Part shown: positions 17,745 to 25,905 of the stretch, one piece after another
How positions within the stretch are numbered: the first letter of the stretch is position 1
Layout: each line of letters opens with the position of its first letter
NCBI GenBank assembly: GCA_016784545.1
Contig: JADHUM010000036.1
Coordinates: 1-41,420, forward strand
Direction: 5' to 3'
Source of the DNA: Candidatus Neomarinimicrobiota bacterium
Lineage (GTDB): Bacteria; Fidelibacterota; UBA8477; JABMPR01
DNA length: 41,420 nucleotides
Translations under genes and position numbers: made by a program
Notes under the pieces: model-generated
Seen by the model: the letters and a program-made list of their open reading frames with translations, nothing else
Told to the model about the DNA's origin: nothing
Databases searched by the model: none

Positions 17745-18750
17745 ACCTTCCACATTGCTAGTGTTGATTCTGTCCCTGCTGATGCTGACTGCCAGTTCGG
17801 TGACGGCTCAACAGGCCGATGCTGAAAACTGCAATTTATGCCATGGGCTGGCTCTGTTGGGAATTGCTACACCAGCAGACGGACTACGAAGCTTCGAAAT
17901 TGCCTCGGATGCTTACAGCCATTCAACGCACAGAAATGTTATCTGCAGAGATTGTCACACGGATATCAACGTCTTTCCACACCCTGAACAAGTGGCTAAA
18001 GTTCAATGCTATAAATCCTGTCACATTACAAAACCATTTGCTCTTACTGGTTACTCACATGCTGAGCAGGCAGATGCACATGCTATCAGTGCCCATGGTT
18101 CCAATCCTGAATATTCCGATGAAAAAAATGCGGCCAAACCTGATTGTAAATACTGCCACTCAAATACATTTCGGAATGTTATCAATAATGCTGCACTACA
18201 AGAAAGTAGTCAGCATTGTGCCCGATGCCATGAAGGGGCGGGTCTTGCAGGTGTGATTCTGCATGTGAGTTCCCATTCTGGTCACAGGACTGCTCAAGCC
18301 TCTATCAATGTCGTAGAATTGTGTTCATCCTGCCACGCTGATCAGGGCCATATGAAACAATTTGACGTCAACCTGACTCAGGTTGGTGGTTATGAAAGAC
18401 ACTTCCATGGTAAAGCGCTGAAACGCGGTCTGGATGAGGTTGCCAATTGCATGGATTGTCACCGCAACCATTTAAACCTTCCTGCAAAAGACCCCAACTC
18501 AAGTATTCACCCCAATAATATTCAACAAACTTGTAGTGCAAACAGCTATTGTCATTCCAATGTATCCAGCAAATTTGCTGCGTCTGCAATTCACTCAGAA
18601 CCGACATCTCAAAACAATCCCATCCTTTTCTTTGTAGAATGGGGATTCATAATATTAACCGCTGGTACCATGGCCTTGCTCTTTGCTCACATTTTCCTCG
18701 ATTTTGGACGCTGGCTCGGTGATATCTGGATGCGGAGGAAGGGAAAATGA
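17725..18750 (+). CDS. Membrane-anchored multihaem c-type cytochrome
   Basis: Protein of 341 residues from the ATG at 17725. A signal peptide (TLLVLILSLLMLTASSVTAQ) precedes a periplasmic haem domain with six CXXCH motifs, one CX3CH (CYKSCH) and one CX5CH (CSANSYCH). A C-terminal transmembrane helix (FFVEWGFIILTAGTMALLFAHIF) anchors it in the inner membrane. It overlaps the b-type cytochrome gene by four bases (ATGA), so the two are coupled and probably form one complex. The minus-strand gene at 30764-32686 fuses the same two parts in one chain. A GTG at 17674 is less likely because it would extend before the signal peptide. Confidence 0.88.
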   Translation: MPATIYRPSTLLVLILSLLMLTASSVTAQQADAENCNLCHGLALLGIATPADGLRSFEIASDAYSHSTHRNVICRDCHTDINVFPHPEQVAKVQCYKSCHITKPFALTGYSHAEQADAHAISAHGSNPEYSDEKNAAKPDCKYCHSNTFRNVINNAALQESSQHCARCHEGAGLAGVILHVSSHSGHRTAQASINVVELCSSCHADQGHMKQFDVNLTQVGGYERHFHGKALKRGLDEVANCMDCHRNHLNLPAKDPNSSIHPNNIQQTCSANSYCHSNVSSKFAASAIHSEPTSQNNPILFFVEWGFIILTAGTMALLFAHIFLDFGRWLGDIWMRRKGK

Positions 18751-19439
18751 GTCAAGACTATACACGTTTTACTCTCAGTCAGCGTTTGCAACACATTTTC
18801 ATGTTTGTACCTTTTATCATATTGGTTCTGACCGGATTCCCCATCAAGTTTCCTGAAAGCGAATTTTGGAGTTTCGTCATGTCAGCCGCTGGAGGGATTG
18901 AAAATACCCGTATTGTTCACCGGTTCGCTGCAGCAGTCATGATTCTTGATTTTGCCTTTCATATTCTTTATGTCGGCTACAATCTCTTCAAAAATAGACC
19001 CTCTCTCGCTGAAATGCATCTCCTACCCAATGGAAGAGATGGCAGGAACATCAAAGAGAACTTGAAGTACTTTCTATTTCTGTCTGATGAGCGTCCAAGA
19101 TTTCACAAATTCTCATATATTGAGAAATTTGATTACTGGGCGGTGTTCTGGGGTATGTTTATCATGGCAGGAAGCGGAATCATATTGTGGTTCCCCGTAC
19201 TATTCAGCAAATTTTTACCAGGTATTGTGATTCAGATCGCCTACATCGCCCACAGCGATGAAGCCATGTTGGCACTCTTAGCCATCATAATCTGGCATTT
19301 TTATAATGTCCATTTCAACCCGCGCATCTGGCCTGCAAATAAGGTCTGGTACAAAGGAACATTGTCCGAAGAAGAGATGGAATATGAGCATCCCCTCGAG
19401 CTGGAGGAAATCAAAGCCAGAGAGGAGGCTTCAAAATGA
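18747..19439 (+). CDS. Cytochrome b membrane subunit, ExtQ-like
   Basis: Integral membrane cytochrome of 230 residues with four predicted helices, of the formate dehydrogenase gamma/Ni-Fe hydrogenase cytochrome b type. Likely haem-ligand histidines are in QRLQHIFMF, IVHRFAAAVMILDFAFHILY and IIIWHFYNVHFN. The C-terminus is highly charged and cytoplasmic. It overlaps both neighbours by four bases. Its likely role is to take electrons from menaquinol and pass them to the attached multihaem protein. A separate b-type subunit named ExtQ exists in Geobacter ext operons; equivalence is inferred. Confidence 0.88.
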   Translation: MSQDYTRFTLSQRLQHIFMFVPFIILVLTGFPIKFPESEFWSFVMSAAGGIENTRIVHRFAAAVMILDFAFHILYVGYNLFKNRPSLAEMHLLPNGRDGRNIKENLKYFLFLSDERPRFHKFSYIEKFDYWAVFWGMFIMAGSGIILWFPVLFSKFLPGIVIQIAYIAHSDEAMLALLAIIIWHFYNVHFNPRIWPANKVWYKGTLSEEEMEYEHPLELEEIKAREEASK

Positions 19440-20233
19440 AAACAATGTTGAAGGTTTTTTATGGTTTTCTGGCTCTCGTCCTGGGAACCCTTATTTCCGT
19501 CACCCTCATCAAGGCAGTTGTTTCCCATGATACTCCTCATGAAACCGAAGTCCTCTCTGAATCCCGTTTCCCAGACTATGTGGAGCAGCTCAACAACTAT
19601 TATGATAGTTACGAGAATCGTCAGAGTCATTTTCATCGAACAACAGAACGCTATTTTCTACCCATGGAGCAGCAGGAGAATTGTCTGAACTGCCATTCGC
19701 TCTGGCCCCATAAAAAAGACTTGAGAACACGGGCTTTCAACAACCAACACTCAAGATATATGTCATGCATGAGCTGTCATATGAACGAAAAGTCTGGTCG
19801 ACCCATAAAATTTGAATGGTATGATTTTGGTGTGGATAATTCCATCACTCGACAGGGCCCCTTTGGATTGACCCGGGATGGCGATGGCCAGCTATCCGGG
19901 ACAGAAAACTTCATTAGTAAAATTCTTCCTGTGATTTATGATGGTAATATTCAAAGCAGAATTTTCACCCCCTACAGCACAGAAAAATTGATGGAATACC
20001 GCAAATCAGTTGACGCTGGTAAGCTTGTAGATGAAATCCAGGTAAGAAACGAGGCCGAAGCCCTGGTAGGGGAAGTAGCGCTCACCTGTTCTAAATGCCA
20101 TTCTGAATCGTCACCATTTCCCTGGGAAGCCTTAGGGTTTAAAGGTGAAAGATTAAATGAAATGCGTCACTCAGCTGTTGTAGGAATGGTTGAAAAATAT
20201 GAATCATTCTATTTCCCACCGGTCTTCGAGTAG
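19436..20233 (+). CDS. Membrane-anchored triheme cytochrome, ExtS-like
   Basis: Protein of 265 residues with an uncleaved N-terminal anchor (VFYGFLALVLGTLISVTLIKAVV) and three CXXCH motifs (CLNCH, CMSCH, CSKCH). The long haem-free stretch between the second and third haem contains a PFGLTRDGDGQLSGTENF segment that may be a small regulatory or metal-binding loop. It is coupled to the b-type cytochrome by a four-base overlap. Probably an electron relay from the inner membrane to periplasmic carriers. Confidence 0.85.
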   Translation: MKTMLKVFYGFLALVLGTLISVTLIKAVVSHDTPHETEVLSESRFPDYVEQLNNYYDSYENRQSHFHRTTERYFLPMEQQENCLNCHSLWPHKKDLRTRAFNNQHSRYMSCMSCHMNEKSGRPIKFEWYDFGVDNSITRQGPFGLTRDGDGQLSGTENFISKILPVIYDGNIQSRIFTPYSTEKLMEYRKSVDAGKLVDEIQVRNEAEALVGEVALTCSKCHSESSPFPWEALGFKGERLNEMRHSAVVGMVEKYESFYFPPVFE

Positions 20234-20254
20234 TAAAAGATTTCGAGAAAATCC

Positions 20255-21130
20255 ATGAGAGCAAACAAACTTCTAGTCGTTTTTCTGATTACCTGCTCTT
20301 GCCTGGTCCAGGCTCTTGAAGCTCAGGATATAAGCTTCTCATCTGTCCGAGTTATTGAATCTAACTTTAGCTTCCCCAGCGATATCTGCGGTAATGATAA
20401 GGGTGATGTATTTGTGTTGGACGGCATGAATGATCGAGTGGTTCAACTCAAAGCAAGTGGTGAGCTGGTTGTAATCAAACCACAAAGAGAATCTATTTTC
20501 AAAGCAGTTGGAATCGCCTGGATTAATGATGCGCTGTGGATTGCAGACACACCCCGTTCACGGCTACTGAAAATGGGGATGGACGGACGGATTAGCCAGG
20601 TTGTCAAGCTTGATCATCAAACTGAACCCGTTGACGTCATTAGCATGGATGACAATATGGTGGTGACAGATCGTCGCAATCATACTATCACAGTTCTGGA
20701 TAATAATTTTAAAGAAAAATATTACTGGGGAAAAAGAGGGGACAAGGTTGGTGAATTTATCAATCCAGGTTTCCTGGCCGCTGGACCTGAAAATAGAATC
20801 ATTATCGGAGACATCCTCAACCGCAGAGTTGTTTCATTCTCACCCAGTGGTCGCTACCCACAATTCATTGCCAAACAAGGCGTTGAAAAAGGACAAATAT
20901 TCAGACCCAAAGGGGTTGCCCTGGATTCAAAAAACCGGGTGTGGGTGGCTGATGGATACACAGGAGCGATTCAAGCCTTTTCCATCTCTGGAAAATATTT
21001 AGGTATCGCCACCAACGATGGGAAAAAGCTCGCCTTATCTGCTCCCATGGGGGTCTATATTGATAAACAAGACCGTCTGTGGGTCGTGGAGTCATTCGCC
21101 AGTAAAGTTAGCGTTTGGCGGATCAAATGA
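20255..21130 (+). CDS. Exported NHL-repeat beta-propeller protein
   Basis: Secreted protein of 291 residues; signal peptide LLVVFLITCSCLVQALEAQ. About five to six NHL-type blades follow, seen as repeats of the form G(D/N)-x-x-V-x-D...N-x-R-V...F, for example DVFVLDGMNDRVVQL, RIIIGDILNRRVVSF and RVWVADGYTGAIQAF. There is no haem motif or catalytic signature. NHL propellers commonly accompany porin-cytochrome and multihaem clusters and are thought to be scaffolds. It overlaps the 18-haem cytochrome by four bases. A second propeller is encoded at 23225-24259. Confidence 0.88.
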   Translation: MRANKLLVVFLITCSCLVQALEAQDISFSSVRVIESNFSFPSDICGNDKGDVFVLDGMNDRVVQLKASGELVVIKPQRESIFKAVGIAWINDALWIADTPRSRLLKMGMDGRISQVVKLDHQTEPVDVISMDDNMVVTDRRNHTITVLDNNFKEKYYWGKRGDKVGEFINPGFLAAGPENRIIIGDILNRRVVSFSPSGRYPQFIAKQGVEKGQIFRPKGVALDSKNRVWVADGYTGAIQAFSISGKYLGIATNDGKKLALSAPMGVYIDKQDRLWVVESFASKVSVWRIK

Positions 21131-23223
21131 TGAACAGTCTGAAAAGATTATTCATCTCGCTTGTTGTCCTGGCACTGTGCAATACTTTTGCCTTTGGTCA
21201 ACACAATCCAGATGGCCGCAAAGTGAGCCTCGATTGTGTCACCTGTCATGTCACCTGGCATGTCAATATTGATCCTGAAAAATCATTACTTCCCAAAATA
21301 GATGCACCCATTCAGATTCAAGGTATGCCTGCTCGCATTCCCATGGCAGCAATGTGTTTTACCTGCCACGATGGAACGGTGATGGATTCGCGCCAGATAT
21401 TCTCTTCTGGGAATCATCAGGGGAACATGGATGTGAAGCATGCCGATATCAAAGATTTACCCCTTGATAAACATGGCAAGATTTACTGTGGCACCTGCCA
21501 CACACCCCACAGCTTGAAACCCACTCGTCCAGGTGGTCTGGCACCCTTCCTGCGGAAGGCTAAAATAAATTCTGATTTATGTCTCAACTGTCACTCAAAT
21601 CAGGCTCAAAATCATAAAAACCATCCAATAAAAGTGAAAGTCTCTCCAAATAACACAATGCCAAAGAGTACGTTTTGGGGTAAAGACGGTACTATGGAAT
21701 GCATGACCTGTCACCCGATTCATGGGAAAGAACCTGTGAATGGTGTGGTAGGCAAGGATCGCAGCAAACTCTGCTCCTCTTGTCATGAAGCCTATTTTAA
21801 CATTAAGCTCACTGATCATGATCTTGCCAGCTCCTTGAAAAATAAAACAGGCAATATGGGACCAGATTTCAGGGGAAATGACCCCTGTGCTGCTTGCCAT
21901 GTGAGCCACAATGGTAAAGCCGAGCATATGTGGGCCATGGCAATTGATCCGAAAGCAGGGGAGAATGCCTACTGTGTTGGATGTCATAGTAATAATGGAT
22001 TAGGCAAGCAAAAAGTATTTACCCACGCAGGTCACCCCGTATCAAATATCAAATTAAGAAAAAATATTCCAGCATTGGGAATCAAAGCTGGCGACAAATT
22101 GCTCTGCAAATCTTGTCACGATCCACATCAATGGGAATTTTCCAACAAGCATGCCGTGAATGCCGGCAATGAAGAGGGTACTGAATATACTTCTTTCCTG
22201 CGCTTGCCTGATGATGCCCAGGGTCAGTTGTGTGTGACTTGTCACGCCAGCCAGTCGAGCATGTTTAATTCTGACCACAGTGTAGCGCGTGAAGGTTTCC
22301 AACAGTTATTCAGAGAATCAAATACCTTGCATGGTCAATGCACCGTTTGTCATGGGGCTCATACAGATGCTCTGGCAGGATCAACGGAAGATGATCCATA
22401 CACCGTTCTCTGCATGCGCTGTCATGATGGCCAACACTTTGCAACTTCAGTGGTTCATAACAACCATCCCATTGGCGTGCCTTTTACATCAAAAAGCAAG
22501 CTTCGTGGCTACAAAAAAGATGGACAAACCTTACTTAGCTGTAACACCTGTCATGACCCCCACAAATGGGGTAAAAAAGTTGAGGTTTCCCGGACAGTGG
22601 ATTTGAAGGGAGATGATAGAAATTCATTTCTAACCATTTCAAACTGGCCCGAACCAAAACTCTGCCTTGACTGTCATCCTGAACAGGAAACTATTTTGAA
22701 TACAGATCATGATTTGACTGAAGCAGACAGGAGTGCCTGTAGTCTTTGCCATGCGCCTCATAATGCTGAGACGCAATATGGCATTCTGGCAAAATGGGGC
22801 GATGCTCCTGGTGCAAGTTTTAATGAAAAACATTGTTTCAGTTGTCATAATGAACAGGGTTCAGCCTCAGCCAAGGTGGTTGAAGGGTACAGCCATCCAC
22901 GTGAATTTGGCATTCTGACACCGCCGGCACGAGGAACGGGAGTTTGGTTGGACTTCCCCCTCTTTACCGAAGCTGGTCCCAGTATGACCGTTGGACACAT
23001 CGATTGCTTTACCTGTCACAATCCCCATTCCTGGTCTTATAAACCGGAGTTTCAAAAGTTGGGATTGGGAAGCAAGGGAGGCGATGATGGCCAGGAAGGC
23101 AATGACCTCACATCATTCTTACGCAACCCCAGCCAGCTTACCCTTTGTACTGATTGCCACGGCGAAAGCACATTATGGAAATACAACTACTACCATGATC
23201 CAGTTAAGAGAAAGAGATACTAA
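21127..23223 (+). CDS. 18-haem c-type cytochrome
   Basis: Very large exported cytochrome, 698 residues from the ATG at 21127 (ATGA overlap with the NHL gene). A signal peptide ends near FAFGQ. I count 18 CXXCH motifs, many in the doubled-CXXCH form where the haem motif is followed by an extra His two to three residues later (for example CKSCHDPH, CNTCHDPH, CSLCHAPH, CFTCHNPH). Repeats of about 70-90 residues with a conserved CHDPH...W..FLR pattern suggest internal duplication. Likely an electron wire in the periplasm or across the outer membrane with the porin at 24268-25905. Confidence 0.92.
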   Translation: MMNSLKRLFISLVVLALCNTFAFGQHNPDGRKVSLDCVTCHVTWHVNIDPEKSLLPKIDAPIQIQGMPARIPMAAMCFTCHDGTVMDSRQIFSSGNHQGNMDVKHADIKDLPLDKHGKIYCGTCHTPHSLKPTRPGGLAPFLRKAKINSDLCLNCHSNQAQNHKNHPIKVKVSPNNTMPKSTFWGKDGTMECMTCHPIHGKEPVNGVVGKDRSKLCSSCHEAYFNIKLTDHDLASSLKNKTGNMGPDFRGNDPCAACHVSHNGKAEHMWAMAIDPKAGENAYCVGCHSNNGLGKQKVFTHAGHPVSNIKLRKNIPALGIKAGDKLLCKSCHDPHQWEFSNKHAVNAGNEEGTEYTSFLRLPDDAQGQLCVTCHASQSSMFNSDHSVAREGFQQLFRESNTLHGQCTVCHGAHTDALAGSTEDDPYTVLCMRCHDGQHFATSVVHNNHPIGVPFTSKSKLRGYKKDGQTLLSCNTCHDPHKWGKKVEVSRTVDLKGDDRNSFLTISNWPEPKLCLDCHPEQETILNTDHDLTEADRSACSLCHAPHNAETQYGILAKWGDAPGASFNEKHCFSCHNEQGSASAKVVEGYSHPREFGILTPPARGTGVWLDFPLFTEAGPSMTVGHIDCFTCHNPHSWSYKPEFQKLGLGSKGGDDGQEGNDLTSFLRNPSQLTLCTDCHGESTLWKYNYYHDPVKRKRY

Positions 23224-23224
23224 G

Positions 23225-24259
23225 ATGAGAGTCATCAGATCTTTTAAAACTCGCTTAACAGCTATGTCACTTATAATGGTGATTTTCATGTCTGGACTTG
23301 TTGGCTGTGCTTCTAGCAGCAAGCTAGGTGAGAGCTTGAATTACCCTGCTGATGTGCCACAGCCCTATCTAACCCTGGAACAGGTTATTGAGGGAGCTCA
23401 GGATACACCTGCAGGTCTGTTCAGTCGTTTTCTGGGTATGATTGTGGGACCAGAGAGAAAATTTACCCTGAATCAACCAACCGACATGGTTGTGGATCAA
23501 AAAGGACGTCTGCTCATTGTTGAGTCTGAATCTGGATTTATCTCTATCTATACTGAAGTAGAAGGGGAATGGCTGAACAGTGGAAGAGTTCATCTGCCTG
23601 AGATTCTACATCCCACGTCCATTGCAGCGGGTCCCAATAATATTTTTGTCAGTGATTTGATGGGTGGCAACGTGCATATCCTTGATTATGAGTTTAATCT
23701 GTTAGGGACCATGAATCATTCTGATATGCAAAGACCGGGAGGTCTCTGCTACGATGCACATTCCAATCGGTTACTCATAGCCGATCCGCCAGCCCATAGA
23801 ATCTTCATTTTTTCTCCTGGGGGTGAATATCTAGCTCAGGTGGGACGGGTTGGACATACCAAGAGTCTTTTACAGAGTCCCATTGCCATCACAGTTGATG
23901 CAGCCAATGGTAATATTTATGTACTGGATGGGATGGCTAGGAAGGTTAAACACTATGATCCCGATTTGAATTTCATAGGCAGTTTTGGTGAATATGATCA
24001 GGTGCCCGGCAGTTTTGCATTTCCAAAGGGTATTGCGATTGCAGTAGATGGTACTTTATTTGTTGGCGATGCTGCTTTTGGAAACATCCAAATGTTTGAT
24101 CCTGCTGGCGCTCTGCTTTTCTATTTCGGCGAAACAGGAGCAGGGGCGGGTCAATTTCTGATGCCACGCAATTTATTTATTGATCATGAGCAGCGTTTGT
24201 TTGTTGCAGATCCATTTAATAACAGGGTGCAAATTTTTCGTTATTTCGCACAGGACTGA
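23225..24259 (+). CDS. NHL-repeat lipoprotein
   Basis: Lipoprotein of 344 residues with a textbook lipobox (GLVGC, Cys near residue 28). Six NHL blades fill the rest (DMVVDQKGRLLIVESESGFISIY ... NLFIDHEQRLFVADPFNNRVQIFRYF), a single six-bladed propeller. No catalytic residues are evident. It starts one base after the stop of the 18-haem cytochrome and ends just before the porin, so an outer-membrane role in the conduit is likely. It is a paralogue-like partner of the propeller at 20255-21130. Confidence 0.9.
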   Translation: MRVIRSFKTRLTAMSLIMVIFMSGLVGCASSSKLGESLNYPADVPQPYLTLEQVIEGAQDTPAGLFSRFLGMIVGPERKFTLNQPTDMVVDQKGRLLIVESESGFISIYTEVEGEWLNSGRVHLPEILHPTSIAAGPNNIFVSDLMGGNVHILDYEFNLLGTMNHSDMQRPGGLCYDAHSNRLLIADPPAHRIFIFSPGGEYLAQVGRVGHTKSLLQSPIAITVDAANGNIYVLDGMARKVKHYDPDLNFIGSFGEYDQVPGSFAFPKGIAIAVDGTLFVGDAAFGNIQMFDPAGALLFYFGETGAGAGQFLMPRNLFIDHEQRLFVADPFNNRVQIFRYFAQD

Positions 24260-24267
24260 GCGGGGAC

Positions 24268-25905
24268 ATGAAACTTAATTATACACATCAGACAACACCT
24301 CCCATGAGATTAATGGTGATAGGTGTTATCAGTATTGTTTTGCTTGGCAGTCAGGTATTCGCACTTGATTTGACAAGTATGGGTAGAGTTGAAAGTCGAG
24401 TTGGAATACTCTCGAATGATGCTGGGGCCGATAACAATTTAGTCCACATGGAACGCATTAACTGGGGCATCCAGCAGCAATTTAATTATCTGGATTTTAA
24501 CTATAGTTTAACTGGCGGAGGAATCCTCAGAGGATCCTCTCAACTTGAAATGACGGAATTTGTTCCTGAGTTCCAAGCCAAAGCACAACTTCAGCCATCT
24601 CGAAAAACCACCATTGAGATGTTCAGCTATTCTCAATTGAGAAATCCCATGCAGATTGCTCAGGATAGCCTCCAGCATAGGGAGCAGGTCAGTGGGCTTC
24701 AATTTCGTTCCAGCCTCCCCAATAACGGACGATTACTTCTAGCCTATGGATTCAGAAATTCCAAACGAGACACCAACACAATAGACCACCAATTTGCTAA
24801 ACTTCATCTCGAACAAAAACTCCTGGGGTTACAGTTCCGTTTTCGTGGCGAAAAAGATTTGATCACCAATGAGGTTACAAGCGGGGACGACGACAGATCC
24901 AACATGTCCATTCAGTGGTACGGAAGCCCTTCAAAGGGCTTAAACTGGACAGCAATAAATTCCGTGTATAATTATGGCGGAAATGCCTATTGGCGTGTTT
25001 ACCAGCGTGTAAACTATCAGTTATCCAACCGTTCCACTGTCTGGGCACACTTCAACAATCAGCAGGCAGCCTATCGTGGCAGCTATCTCAACACACAAAC
25101 TTATGATGTCGATTACAGATGGAAAAAAAGTGAGACCATGGCCTTTCAACTGCTTACCGAGGGGAGTAAGGTCAAACCGATTAGCGGGGATCCCCAATTC
25201 CATTGGAGAGCTTATCTCGCCGGAGTGCATTGGCGTCTTGGCAACCGGTCTACTGCTCTGGGTGTGTTCCAGTTTGGATATAAGGAATCATACCGATTTG
25301 GATCCGGTCTTGATATGCGCTTTGAATTAGAGGAACGTATCCCGCTTTTACAGAATCGAAAATTACGCGTTGGCGTAAGTGATCATTCAGAAGGTGAAAT
25401 ATTTATTGGGCAGGATGGCGTAAGCGAGGATCCACAATATGATATTGACCATCGATTGGATTTAACCGTTGATCTGTGGCCGGGTCAAAAAGTTCAAGTC
25501 GCCAACACCTTCGGGCTATTGAATCATTTTGGAACGGATCTCGATTTTTCAGAGGATACCTTGCGCAATGCCATCACACACAACATTCAATTTAAATACG
25601 TAAAACGCAAGCTGAGAGCCTCTCTGGATCATCTGGCTATAAGTGATCTGGGTGACGAGAGTGATTTACGTCTTCACATGAATACACGCCTCACCTATCA
25701 TATGTCTCCTGGCAGTAGTTTGAATTTGATCAGCATGTATCGTTATCAATCTGAAATCTATCCTGACTATCTCTGGCTTAATTCATTTATAAAAGTGAAT
25801 ATGCACTATTTCAATTGGGCACTTGAAGTTCAAGCTCAGGGTAAACCCGATACCATATTTGATGAAAAATTCTCAGTATGGATGCGTTTTGTGAGGCAAC
25901 TATGA
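24268..25905 (+). CDS. Outer-membrane beta-barrel porin, ExtI-like
   Basis: Protein of 545 residues with a signal peptide (LMVIGVISIVLLGSQVFA). The remainder is alternating polar/hydrophobic, rich in aromatic residues, with strands such as WTAINSVYNYGGNAYWRVYQRVNYQL, and it ends in an aromatic-rich strand (FSVWMRFVRQL). This is the profile of a large transmembrane beta-barrel. It has no haem motif. With the flanking lipoprotein and multihaem genes it fits a porin-cytochrome conduit, as in Geobacter ext loci where ExtI is the porin. Topology is my estimate. Confidence 0.78.
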   Translation: MKLNYTHQTTPPMRLMVIGVISIVLLGSQVFALDLTSMGRVESRVGILSNDAGADNNLVHMERINWGIQQQFNYLDFNYSLTGGGILRGSSQLEMTEFVPEFQAKAQLQPSRKTTIEMFSYSQLRNPMQIAQDSLQHREQVSGLQFRSSLPNNGRLLLAYGFRNSKRDTNTIDHQFAKLHLEQKLLGLQFRFRGEKDLITNEVTSGDDDRSNMSIQWYGSPSKGLNWTAINSVYNYGGNAYWRVYQRVNYQLSNRSTVWAHFNNQQAAYRGSYLNTQTYDVDYRWKKSETMAFQLLTEGSKVKPISGDPQFHWRAYLAGVHWRLGNRSTALGVFQFGYKESYRFGSGLDMRFELEERIPLLQNRKLRVGVSDHSEGEIFIGQDGVSEDPQYDIDHRLDLTVDLWPGQKVQVANTFGLLNHFGTDLDFSEDTLRNAITHNIQFKYVKRKLRASLDHLAISDLGDESDLRLHMNTRLTYHMSPGSSLNLISMYRYQSEIYPDYLWLNSFIKVNMHYFNWALEVQAQGKPDTIFDEKFSVWMRFVRQL

